Below are positions 44,143-51,865 of a stretch of 64,000 nucleotides of DNA, in pieces. Numbering within the stretch: the stretch's first letter is position 1; the number at the start of each line of letters is the position of its first letter. The notes under the pieces are model-generated. The model searched no databases. It worked only from the letters and a program-made list of their open reading frames with translations, and was not told the DNA's origin. Made by a program: the position numbers and the translations under genes. The DNA comes from Gammaproteobacteria bacterium (lineage in GTDB: Bacteria; Pseudomonadota; Gammaproteobacteria; SZUA-152), in NCBI GenBank assembly GCA_021647705.1, contig JAKIUF010000003.1, positions 116,782 through 180,781 of the forward strand, in the 5' to 3' direction.

Positions 44143-45240
44143 CTAAGCTGCTGTAGAGCAATTATCCAACGCAAAAGGGCTTGCTTCGACCATGGTGGGT
44201 CGGTTTTGCACGATATCGGCCAGCAGTTGTGCCGAGGCTGGAGCCATCACCACGCCATTGCGGAAATGCCCCGCATTAATAAATAGCCCGTCGATTTTGG
44301 GGTGGGCACCGATGAAAGGCACACCCGTGGGGGAGCCTGGGCGCAAACCGGCCCAATGGCGTTCCATGGGCACATCGGCAAGGGCGGGCACCATTTCATA
44401 GGCTGCCTGGGCCAAGCCATCGCGTGCTTCTTCAGTGACGGTTTTATCGAAGCCTACGTCCTCCATGGTGCTGCCCACCAGTACCCGTCCATCGCGCCGG
44501 GGAATAGCATAATGTCCTTGCCACAACACGATATGCTGCAATTGACCGGGCTGCATGCGGAATAAAATCATCTGCCCGCGTACCGGCATTACGGGTAGCT
44601 CCTGACCCAGCTCTTTAAGCAAGGCAGCGCTCCAGGCACCGCAGGCAATGATGACCTGGTTCGCTACTACTTCGCTGTATTCGGTTTGTACGCCCCGGAT
44701 ACGCCCTTTTTTGGATAACAGGTGTGTGACTTCGGTATTTTCTGCCACACGCACGCCGCGTAACCGTAAATCCTCACGTAGCGCTTTGATTAATAACGGG
44801 TTACGAATCTGTGCCACCTGAGACATCCACAGGGCGGATGAGTGGTTTGCGGGTAACGCAGGTTCCAAACGCTGGATTGCACTGGCGTCTATGGCTTTTA
44901 TGTCGGCGGCACAGGCGGGTGCCCAGGCTAGAGCCTCCTCGCGCTGGTCGCCATCCAATATCAGCAGCCCGCTTTGCGTCCACTCTGCATCAATGCCTGT
45001 GGCTTGTTCCAGCTCTTCAATCAACTGGCGATAACGAGTCTGGCTCCAGGTTGCCAATTCATTCACCGCCGCAGGGTATTTCCAGGGGTATAGAGGTGAA
45101 AGTATACCGCCGCCCGCCCAGGATGATTCCTGGCCCAGTTGGCCGCGTTCGACAAGGACCACCTTTGCACCACTGGCATTCAGTGCGCGCGCAGTCAGCA
45201 GACCGATGAGGCCGCCGCCGATGATTAAAAAATCCGCCAT
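44143..45240 (-). CDS. thiO: Glycine oxidase ThiO
   Basis: ThiO oxidises glycine to dehydroglycine for the thiazole of thiamine. Counted from the ATG at 45240 it has 365 residues; GAAGGGA lies upstream. The FAD-binding N-terminus MADFLIIGGGLIGLLTARAL, ESSWAGGGILSPLYPW, and the C-terminal GLRPGSPTGVPFIG and GHFRNGVVMAP match the ThiO branch of the DAO family. No other thi gene is adjacent. It lies 35 bases after the PfkB kinase gene in the same direction. Confidence 0.92.
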   Translation of the reverse strand: MADFLIIGGGLIGLLTARALNASGAKVVLVERGQLGQESSWAGGGILSPLYPWKYPAAVNELATWSQTRYRQLIEELEQATGIDAEWTQSGLLILDGDQREEALAWAPACAADIKAIDASAIQRLEPALPANHSSALWMSQVAQIRNPLLIKALREDLRLRGVRVAENTEVTHLLSKKGRIRGVQTEYSEVVANQVIIACGAWSAALLKELGQELPVMPVRGQMILFRMQPGQLQHIVLWQGHYAIPRRDGRVLVGSTMEDVGFDKTVTEEARDGLAQAAYEMVPALADVPMERHWAGLRPGSPTGVPFIGAHPKIDGLFINAGHFRNGVVMAPASAQLLADIVQNRPTMVEASPFALDNCSTAA

Positions 45241-45275
45241 GGTTGTGGTTTTCCCTTCTATCAATTAATGCTGTT

Positions 45276-46157
45276 TCAACACAATCCCTGAAATCCCTGT
45301 TGGGCGCATTTTTGACCGGCCAGTTGACAGGCGTCACGCAAGCAGTCTGCCAGCGGCAGGCCAGCCAGTTTGGCGTGAATGATGGCTGCGTTGAACGTAT
45401 CACCCGCACCCAGGGTATCTACTACGCAGGGTAAATCTACAGCCGGGCTATGCAATACTTTGCCTTGCTGATCCACTCCCCAGGCTCCTCGCTCGGCCCA
45501 GCTGCAAATATGTTCTGCTGTGGGCGCTGTTTGCTTCTGTATCTGCAAAAAAGCAACAGGATTACTCATTTCGTTGTTTATTATGCCATGGGATTGCGCA
45601 TAATTGCGCGAGTATAGCAGCAGCTTTGTGCCTTCACACAAGGACTCAATGGCTTCACGTGGCTTTTCGATTTCCACTGAACGTGGTACTGCGGGAACCT
45701 GTTGTTGGGCAATATCGAGCATGGCGCGGGTTTGTGTCACATTGCGTCCCTCAAAGTGTAGCCAGTCAAAACCGGTGAGGTCAATTTGTTGAAAGGCTGC
45801 CAGATTGTATTCGGGTAAATTACGATAATGCACAATGGTGCGAGAGCCATTGCGCTGGTTTAGGGTGACATACGACGTTGGCGAATGTCCGCCTGCTACT
45901 ATCTGTACCGCATCCATATTTACGCCATAACCTGCGAGATCGTTACGGATAATTACACTGCTAGTGTCGTCTGCCAGGGTGCCCGCCCAGCTACATTGGT
46001 GTCCCAACTGTTGTAAAACCACGGCAGTATTGCAGGCATTACCGCCACGTCGCATGGTTTGGGTGCTGGCGCGGACTTCTGCATCTTCTTCAGGATAATC
46101 ATCCACTGCGTTAATGATATCGAGGGTCGCAATGCCCACTACTAACACGCGCGCCAT
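45276..46157 (-). CDS. PfkB-family carbohydrate kinase (ketohexokinase-like)
   Basis: A 293-residue ribokinase-fold kinase. N-terminal VLVVGIATLDIIN and RRGGNACNTAVVLQQLG (signature 1) and C-terminal VVDTLGAGDTFNAAIIHA (signature 2 with the catalytic Asp) are intact. The central HFEGRN segment is typical of the ketohexokinase-like clade. It phosphorylates a sugar or sugar-like substrate that cannot be named. Forward neighbour thiO and backward neighbour the zinc-ribbon membrane protein are on the same strand with short gaps, so one transcript is likely. Confidence 0.88.
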   Translation of the reverse strand: MARVLVVGIATLDIINAVDDYPEEDAEVRASTQTMRRGGNACNTAVVLQQLGHQCSWAGTLADDTSSVIIRNDLAGYGVNMDAVQIVAGGHSPTSYVTLNQRNGSRTIVHYRNLPEYNLAAFQQIDLTGFDWLHFEGRNVTQTRAMLDIAQQQVPAVPRSVEIEKPREAIESLCEGTKLLLYSRNYAQSHGIINNEMSNPVAFLQIQKQTAPTAEHICSWAERGAWGVDQQGKVLHSPAVDLPCVVDTLGAGDTFNAAIIHAKLAGLPLADCLRDACQLAGQKCAQQGFQGLC

Positions 46158-46164
46158 GGGACGG

Positions 46165-46509
46165 TCAGGAGTTCTGTTTTGGGTCTGCGGACGGAGGCTG
46201 TTTATTAGAGGATGCTGCGCCGTTTGCGGAACGTAGTGGCGTCAGTGGCACATACACGGAAAAATAATCCAGAATTAACCAGCCTACAAGCATCGCCAGC
46301 AGGTACCACAGCGAATCCAGATAGGCGAGATAGCCAAACAGCACTACATCCCATACATAAAAGAAATATAATGCGGCTAATACTATGGGTTGTGCGCACA
46401 CCCGGCCAGTGCATTGCTGGCAATGCACTACCCCCCATTTGCCAGTGAGGTATTTGTGCCACCAGCCAAAGGTTTTCTGCTCACAATGCGGACAAGGAAT
46501 CGAGGCCAT
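46165..46509 (-). CDS. Small membrane protein with N-terminal zinc ribbon
   Basis: From the ATG at 46509 the protein has 114 residues. It starts MASIPCPHCEQKTFGWWHKY and continues HCQQCTGRVC, two CxxC pairs that would bind zinc. Two hydrophobic helices follow (IVLAALYFFYVWDVVLFGYLAYL and LWYLLAMLVGWLILDYF). The C-terminal tail is Ser/Pro-rich. The family is not named; many gammaproteobacteria have similar small proteins. It lies seven bases before the PfkB kinase gene. Confidence 0.65.
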   Translation of the reverse strand: MASIPCPHCEQKTFGWWHKYLTGKWGVVHCQQCTGRVCAQPIVLAALYFFYVWDVVLFGYLAYLDSLWYLLAMLVGWLILDYFSVYVPLTPLRSANGAASSNKQPPSADPKQNS

Positions 46510-46842
46510 ATACAAAATTACTCAACGGATAATCGCAGAGTGCGCATAATAACCGAGCCGCCCGCAATTGCCTATCCGTCAGGAAGAAATCTTTAACCTG
46601 GAATTTGCGGTTGAATGGTTTGCTTTTGTGACTTTTTTTGAAATGCTCCTTGGCAGCCTGAGCCTGCGGGGCTATCGTTGTTGGAGAGGTTGGCGGCGGA
46701 GGCATTTTGGGGAAATACCTGACTTTTATGCTCAGGTAATATGGGTTACACTAACGCTGACTTTGATCCAGCGTTCCCTACGTCATGGGCAGGATCATTG
46801 TCATTGTTTTTGTGAATTATTCAGTACAAAGCTAGTGAGGTT

Positions 46843-47181
46843 ATGAAACCAATGGACGTTTTGGAACGTATTAAACAACAAGTTGAAAGCAGCCCGGTGG
46901 TCATTTACATGAAAGGTACTCCGCAGTTACCGCAGTGTGGTTTTTCCAGTCGCACTGCTCAGGCACTGCAAGCCTGTGAACAGGAGTTTGCCTATGTCAA
47001 TGTGTTGGCTGACCCGGAGATTTTTGAAAATCTACCGCGTTATGCTGATTGGCCCACTTTTCCACAGGTTTATATCAACGGTGAGTTGATTGGTGGCTGT
47101 GATATCACGCTGGAATTGTTCCAGCAGGGTGAGCTGAAAAAAATGGTGACAGAGGCAACGGAAAACGCGAAAGCCACTTAA
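46843..47181 (+). CDS. grxD: Monothiol glutaredoxin
   Basis: GrxD carries and delivers iron-sulfur clusters. The 112-residue protein has the CGFS active site at residues 32-35 (PQLPQCGFSS) and the glutathione-binding WPTFPQVYINGELIGGCDI. The ATG has GTGAGG eight bases upstream. It stands alone with its own terminator. The preceding spacer 46516-46842 shows no convincing gene. Confidence 0.96.
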   Translation: MKPMDVLERIKQQVESSPVVIYMKGTPQLPQCGFSSRTAQALQACEQEFAYVNVLADPEIFENLPRYADWPTFPQVYINGELIGGCDITLELFQQGELKKMVTEATENAKAT

Positions 47182-47202
47182 AACAAGGTTTCACCCAAGT
47201 CG

Positions 47203-47234
47203 TAAAAAAACGGCCCGAAAGGGCTGTTTTTTTG
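47203..47234 (+). terminator. Intrinsic terminator of grxD
   Basis: AAAAAAACGGCCC, GAAA loop and GGGCTGTTTTTTT form a strong hairpin with a seven-base U-tract, 21 bases after the stop. Confidence 0.92.
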
Positions 47235-47275
47235 CATGGGCATTTTGTTGATAAGCAGGAAAGCAGTCAGAATTA

Positions 47276-47486
47276 AAATGTGAATTAAGCGTTAAAAATA
47301 TTCCACCGAATAAAATCATTGGTTTACATTCGGTGGAACAGGCTGTTCCTCGACCATGAATCACAGTGTCATAAAACCTAACGCAGAGATCTATAGTAGT
47401 TGAGATATTTGCCCGTTATCCTCATAACCCTTCGCGTTCTCTGCGCCTTCGCGTCTTTGCGTTGGATTTTCATTATTCAGATCCAG
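47276..47486 (+). repeat. Dispersed intergenic repeat, copy F (subfamily 2)
   Basis: Leader AAATGTGAATTAAGCGTTAA at 47276, then TTCGGTGGAACAGGCTGTTCC, TCGACCATGAATCACAGTGTC, AACGCAGAG, the TTCTCTGCGCC...GTCTTTGCGTT arm and ATTTTCATTATTCAGATC. It aligns with the reverse complement of copy B at 5163-5400. It fills most of the grxD-rnt spacer. Confidence 0.75.
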
Positions 47487-47539
47487 CCGGCATATGCATG
47501 AAAACAGGGTGATTTAGCCTTGAGTTCACGCAGAGAATG

Positions 47540-48244
47540 TTAAATCGGGCTGCCACCTAGTTCTTTCCAGCGATTAACAATAACGCAAAACAATTCAGCG
47601 GTTTTTTCCGTGTCGTAAACGGCGGAGTGTGCCTCATTGTTGTTCCATTCAATGCCAGCAGCGGCAATGGCGCGGGCCAGCACCGTTTGGCCGTAGACAA
47701 GCCCTGCGAGCGTAGCAGTATCAAAGGTGCTGAATTGGTGAAAAGGGTTGCGTTTAATGCCTGTGCGTTCTACGGCGGCCTTGACGAAGGCGAGATCGAA
47801 GGATGGGTTGTGGCCAACAAGAATTGCCCGTGAACAATTAGAGCCTTTGAGTATGTTGCGAATGGGCTCAAAGATTTTTTTCAGCGCTTTACCCTCCGGC
47901 TCGGCGATGCGCAGAGGGTGATGGGGGTCGATGCCGGTAAAAGCCAATGCGGAGGCTTCCAGGTTGGCACCAGGGAAGGGTTCGACGTGAGCACTGACGG
48001 TTTTACCAGGATAAACCAGTCCCGCTTCATCCATGTGAATGGGTACAGCGGCAATTTCCAGCAGGGCATCAGTGTCGGCGTTAAAACCGGCTGTTTCTAC
48101 ATCTACCACGACGGGTAAAAAGCCACGAAAGCGACGAGCAATGCCTCCACCTGTTGGGGCGGATGCAGCCAGTTCTTCAGGGCTTTCCGGGGCGTCCGGG
48201 TTTTTTGTCGGAAGCTTACTCGGAGGGTCGGTTGGAGTGTTCAT
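47540..48244 (-). CDS. rnt: Ribonuclease T
   Basis: RNase T is a DEDDh 3'-5' exonuclease that trims tRNA and other stable RNAs. I start at 48244 because that ATG overlaps the pyrC stop (ATGA). The 234-residue protein has the acidic residues in [11 protein letters not shown], the later [10 protein letters not shown] and the final [15 protein letters not shown]-terminal [10 protein letters not shown] is typical. It has an N-terminal Pro/Ser-rich extension of about 35 residues not found in the E. coli enzyme. Translational coupling to pyrC is unusual for this gene. Confidence 0.94.
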   Translation of the reverse strand: MNTPTDPPSKLPTKNPDAPESPEELAASAPTGGGIARRFRGFLPVVVDVETAGFNADTDALLEIAAVPIHMDEAGLVYPGKTVSAHVEPFPGANLEASALAFTGIDPHHPLRIAEPEGKALKKIFEPIRNILKGSNCSRAILVGHNPSFDLAFVKAAVERTGIKRNPFHQFSTFDTATLAGLVYGQTVLARAIAAAGIEWNNNEAHSAVYDTEKTAELFCVIVNRWKELGGSPI

Positions 48245-49284
48245 GATAATTTCCACGCCAGTGTTTTTCCGGCAAAAAAGGGCACCAGTATTTCGTTGCC
48301 AAAAGTCATTTCATTAGCCAGAGTGTGCTCGCGTCGTTCCAGGGTGACGTTGTTGGTATTGCGCGGGAGGCCGTAAAAATCAGCCCCGAAGTGGCTGGCA
48401 AAACCTTCAAGTTTGTCCAGCGCACCAGCATGCTCAAAGGCCGTGGCGTAAAATTCCAGTGCGGCATGAGCACTGTAAATTCCGGCACAGCCACAGGCAG
48501 ATTCTTTTGCGCCTTTGGCATGTGGAGCGCTGTCAGTGCCGAGAAAGAACTTTGCGTTGCCGCTGGTAGCAGCGGCGACCAGCGCCTCGCGATGGGTTTC
48601 GCGCTTGAGTACGGGCAGGCAATAATTGTGCGGATGCATGCCGCCGACCAGCATGGCATTGCGGTTCAGTAACAGGTGTTGCGGTGTAATGGTGGCTGCA
48701 ATGTTATTGCCACTTTCCAATACAAAATCGATGGCATCTTTGGTGGTGATGTGTTCAAACACAATTTTCAGGCCGGGAAATTGTTGGGTGAGGGGGATGA
48801 GCTGCTGTTCGATAAACATTTTTTCACGGTCAAATACATCCACCGCCGGATCGGTGACTTCCCCGTGTACCAACAGCGGTAGACCGTAGGCTTCCATGGC
48901 CGCTAATGCAGAATAAGTCTTCTGCAATTGAGTAACACCACTGTCAGAATTTGTCGTAGCGCCTGCCGGGTACAGCTTAATGGCAAACACCACGCCACTG
49001 TTTTTGGCACGGGAAATTTCGCCCGGAGACGTGTCATCGGTGAGATACAGCGTCATCAGCGGTTGGAAATCACTGTCCGTTGGCAGAGCGTCCAGAATGC
49101 GCTGGTGATAGGCCTGCGCCAGTGCCGTTGTTGTTATCGGCGGGCTGAGGTTGGGCATGATAATGGCGCGAGCAAACTGTCGAGCAGTGTGGCCAATGAC
49201 GGTAGCCATAGCAGCCCCGTCGCGCACATGCAGATGCCAGTCATCGGGGCGTGTCAGTGTGAGTTGGGTGATGGATGAGTTCAA
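48241..49284 (-). CDS. pyrC: Dihydroorotase
   Basis: PyrC closes carbamoyl-aspartate to dihydroorotate in pyrimidine synthesis. The 347-residue protein is the class II, E. coli-like type: metal-binding [10 protein letters not shown] near the start, [11 protein letters not shown], the carbamylated-lysine region [35 protein letters not shown] and GTDSAPH. Its stop overlaps the rnt start. The start is close to divergent rsmE. Confidence 0.96.
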   Translation of the reverse strand: MNSSITQLTLTRPDDWHLHVRDGAAMATVIGHTARQFARAIIMPNLSPPITTTALAQAYHQRILDALPTDSDFQPLMTLYLTDDTSPGEISRAKNSGVVFAIKLYPAGATTNSDSGVTQLQKTYSALAAMEAYGLPLLVHGEVTDPAVDVFDREKMFIEQQLIPLTQQFPGLKIVFEHITTKDAIDFVLESGNNIAATITPQHLLLNRNAMLVGGMHPHNYCLPVLKRETHREALVAAATSGNAKFFLGTDSAPHAKGAKESACGCAGIYSAHAALEFYATAFEHAGALDKLEGFASHFGADFYGLPRNTNNVTLERREHTLANEMTFGNEILVPFFAGKTLAWKLS

Positions 49285-49398
49285 ATGTGTGGTTCCAGCC
49301 TAGGGTGTTCGGGAATGCTTACATTATGCCATGTTTGCTGCTGGCGCAGTGCGGCGTGTCGGGTGACAATGCGGTTTATTTTATGCTTTGGAGGTTTT

Positions 49399-50172
49399 GT
49401 GCGTATTCCCCGAATCTACCAACCTATGCCGTTGCTTAGTGGACAGACAATCAAGCTGGATGCTCAGGCGACGGTGCATCTCACTAAAGTGTTGCGCCTG
49501 CGGGTGGGTGATGCGTTGGTGCTCTTTAATGGTGAAGAAAATGATAAAGGTGAAAGAGGGGAGTTTGCCGCGCGCGTGAATGCGGTGGAGCGGCGGTCGG
49601 CGATGATTGACGTTGGTGAGTTTGTGGCGTGTTCATCGGAATCACCGTTGGAATTGGTGTTATTGCAGGGCATTTCACGTGGAGAGCGCATGGATTTCAC
49701 CGTGCAAAAGGCTGTGGAGCTGGGTGTATCCCGCATCGTGCCGGTGTTGAGTGAGCGCACGGTGGTCAATTTTAAAGGCGACCGGCAGGAAAAGCGCCGC
49801 ACACACTGGCAAGGGGTGGTGAATAGTGCCTGCGAGCAGTGTGGCCGTAATCGGGTGCCGACAGTGGAGGCAGTGAAATCATTTGCTGTGGCTATTGCCG
49901 AGATGGCAGAAATGGATACCCTAAAACTGGTGTTACATCATCGTGCTGAGACAAATTTTGCCACGTTAGCCGCGCCACAAGGAACGGTGAGTTTGTTGAT
50001 TGGCCCTGAAGGTGGATTTTCAGTACAGGAAATTGCGACGGCGGAAGCTGCCGGTTTTGTGCCATGGGGACTTGGCTCACGGGTATTGCGCACGGAAACT
50101 GCGGCGTTAGCAGCGATTTCTGTACTACAGTGGCAGTGGGGTGATTTCACTGCCGGGATGGAAAACAAATGA
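49399..50172 (+). CDS. rsmE: 16S rRNA (uracil(1498)-N3)-methyltransferase
   Basis: RsmE methylates U1498 of 16S rRNA. I start at the GTG at 49399 because the family begins with RIPRIYxPxPL and GGAGG lies five bases upstream; an earlier ATG at 49285 would add an unrelated tail. The 257-residue protein has an N-terminal PUA-like domain and a SPOUT-type C-terminal knot with LLIGPEGGFS and LGSRVLRTETAALAAI. It overlaps the thioesterase gene by four bases. Confidence 0.95.
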   Translation: MRIPRIYQPMPLLSGQTIKLDAQATVHLTKVLRLRVGDALVLFNGEENDKGERGEFAARVNAVERRSAMIDVGEFVACSSESPLELVLLQGISRGERMDFTVQKAVELGVSRIVPVLSERTVVNFKGDRQEKRRTHWQGVVNSACEQCGRNRVPTVEAVKSFAVAIAEMAEMDTLKLVLHHRAETNFATLAAPQGTVSLLIGPEGGFSVQEIATAEAAGFVPWGLGSRVLRTETAALAAISVLQWQWGDFTAGMENK

Positions 50173-50690
50173 ACGTGCTTACCTTTCTACGCAGGTTGCG
50201 TTTTTTGTCGGTGCGTCAGCGGCTGGAATGGTTTCCACCTTTTTTTCTGATGCGTATAAAAGTACTAGAGTTAACCGATGATTGGCATACCGTACGTTTG
50301 CGTCTGCCGCTGAATGCTTTTTCGCGCAACATGAGCAACAGTATGTTTGGTGGCTACCAAGCCTCATTGGCTGACCCCATTGCTGCTTTGGCCTGTGCGC
50401 ATCGCTATCCGGGGCACGAGGTATGGACACGTGCCATGCATATTGATTTTGTTGCTGAAGGCAATAGTGATTTGGAATTACGTTTTGAATTTGATGCTGC
50501 TATCGATCAGCAGATTCGTGATGACCTTGCTGCTCGTGGTCGTAGCACCCCGCAGTTTGAATATGCTTTTTATCGACAGGATGGTGTGTTGTGCAGTCGG
50601 ATAACGAATACAGTAGCGATTCGCCCTAAGGGGTATGCTGCTCCTTCTGCCATAACAGGGGACGAAAAAAGAGGTTCACTTGAAAAGTGA
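50169..50690 (+). CDS. DUF4442 / PaaI-like hotdog-fold thioesterase
   Basis: A 173-residue protein. NMSNSMFGGYQASLADPIAALACAHRYP is the hotdog helix region with the likely active-site residues, followed by VWTRAMHIDFVAEGNSDLELRF. Such proteins hydrolyse acyl-CoA thioesters, but the substrate is not predictable. Its start overlaps the rsmE stop (ATGA), so it is co-translated. Confidence 0.8.
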   Translation: MNVLTFLRRLRFLSVRQRLEWFPPFFLMRIKVLELTDDWHTVRLRLPLNAFSRNMSNSMFGGYQASLADPIAALACAHRYPGHEVWTRAMHIDFVAEGNSDLELRFEFDAAIDQQIRDDLAARGRSTPQFEYAFYRQDGVLCSRITNTVAIRPKGYAAPSAITGDEKRGSLEK

Positions 50691-50739
50691 AAATTCACTC
50701 GCAGTTTCTGTTATAGGAGGTGTCATAACCGAGGGGTGA

Positions 50740-50907
50740 GGACTGGAAGATAACGTAGTTATACATTGGGATGCAGCATTGTTTAATGAATCACAAATTA
50801 CTGTCATTTACAGGGATTTTCTGACAGAATTCGCGGCGCGCTACTGGCAGGGTTGGGGCAGGATTGAGTCAGAGCGAAAAGCATATGGGAAGGACTTAAA
50901 GGAATAA
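50740..50907 (+). other. Short open frame without a standard start
   Basis: Between the thioesterase and XRE-PAS genes a frame of about 55 codons encodes HWDAALFNESQITVIYRDFL and ARYWQGWGRIESERKAYG before a stop at 50907. There is no ATG or GTG; CTG 50743 follows GTGAGGA. The composition looks protein-like, so it may be a gene fragment or a small CTG-started gene. It is not recognised. Confidence 0.2.
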
Positions 50908-50967
50908 ATAAAAGCAGGGGTCAGGCAGCGTTTTTATACGCTGAGGGGTATCTGCTAATAACATAGG

Positions 50968-51606
50968 ATGAAACACATGCGTGAACAAGATACATTTGCC
51001 AGTCGATTAACCCAGCTGATTCGTGAGCACAATATTTCCCACGCAGAAATTGGCCGTGTGGTAGGGGTTTCCGGTCAGGCTGTGGGTAAGTGGGCCAAGG
51101 GCGGCAACATTGAATACGATAATCTTAAAACGGTGGCAACTCATTTTGATGTGAACTGGATCTGGCTGCGTTATGGTGATGACGCAATGACGTCCTTTAG
51201 TGAGCGTCGTACCGGCAGCAAAGTGCGTCGTGGGGTGATCAAGTCTATCGTTGAAAATGAGCAACGTATGCGTCTGGCATTGGAAGTCGCTGCCATCGGC
51301 ACCTGGGATTTCGATATTGTGGATGATGAAATTGTATTGTCCGATGTCGCGGAAAAGCTGCTGGGAGTGGGCAAAAATGGTTTTCGCGGTAACAAAAACG
51401 ATTTGCTGGGATATGTTGCGGTAACTGATCGTGCTCAGATGGATGAAGCATTGACCGAGGTTATTGAAAGCCGGGAAACAGACTTTGATGTAACCCACCG
51501 CCTGACCCATGGAGCAGGGTGTGTGCGGCAGCGTGGCAGGATGATTGAAGATGATGCAGGGCGTCTGGTGCGCATGATCTGTGTTATTACTGCGGTGGAG
51601 TCCTGA
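50968..51606 (+). CDS. XRE-type helix-turn-helix regulator with PAS-like domain
   Basis: A 212-residue protein (start 50968 or the ATG at 50977). Residues about 8-65 form an XRE-type helix-turn-helix (RLTQLIREHNISHAEIGRVVGVSGQAVGKWAKG). Residues about 90-205 resemble a PAS fold (RMRLALEVAAIGTWDFDIVDDEIVLSDVAEKLLG), ending with the VRQRGRMIEDDAGR beta hairpin. It should be a DNA-binding sensor for a small ligand or redox signal. It precedes the pyruvate dehydrogenase operon by 260 bases, but a regulatory link is unproven. Confidence 0.8.
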   Translation: MKHMREQDTFASRLTQLIREHNISHAEIGRVVGVSGQAVGKWAKGGNIEYDNLKTVATHFDVNWIWLRYGDDAMTSFSERRTGSKVRRGVIKSIVENEQRMRLALEVAAIGTWDFDIVDDEIVLSDVAEKLLGVGKNGFRGNKNDLLGYVAVTDRAQMDEALTEVIESRETDFDVTHRLTHGAGCVRQRGRMIEDDAGRLVRMICVITAVES

Positions 51607-51793
51607 CTCTGGTTTTAGTCCGCGCGGTGCCTTGATCGTGTATTAGTGCCGATAATGATCATTAACCTATTGTTTTTTCATGGGTTTGTGTGTGAAGGTT
51701 GTGCTGGGTCCGCGCGGCGCTGGCTTGACCTGTGCTGACAAAACAACGATCATACGCGGCTCTTTTTTGTTGCCGCGGCCTCTGTTTACTTTG

Positions 51794-51808
51794 TCAAAGT
51801 TACTTTGA
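51794..51808. promoter_or_regulatory. Palindrome upstream of aceE, possible operator
   Basis: TCAAAG, TTA and CTTTGA form a palindrome 57 bases before the aceE start. It differs from the PdhR box of E. coli. It may be a binding site for another regulator of the operon. The rest of the 51607-51865 spacer holds two imperfect copies of GTCCGCGCGGxGC (near 51618 and 51708). Confidence 0.35.
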
Positions 51809-51865
51809 TGGGGTTTGGGTGTCCTGGCCAATCAAGCAGGCACGAATTTCTAAAGAGGTTGGAAT

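Noticed and set aside
46481..46846. Overlapping frames on both strands before grxD
   Set aside because: Neither has a ribosome site or protein-like conservation; they probably reflect a promoter-containing spacer.
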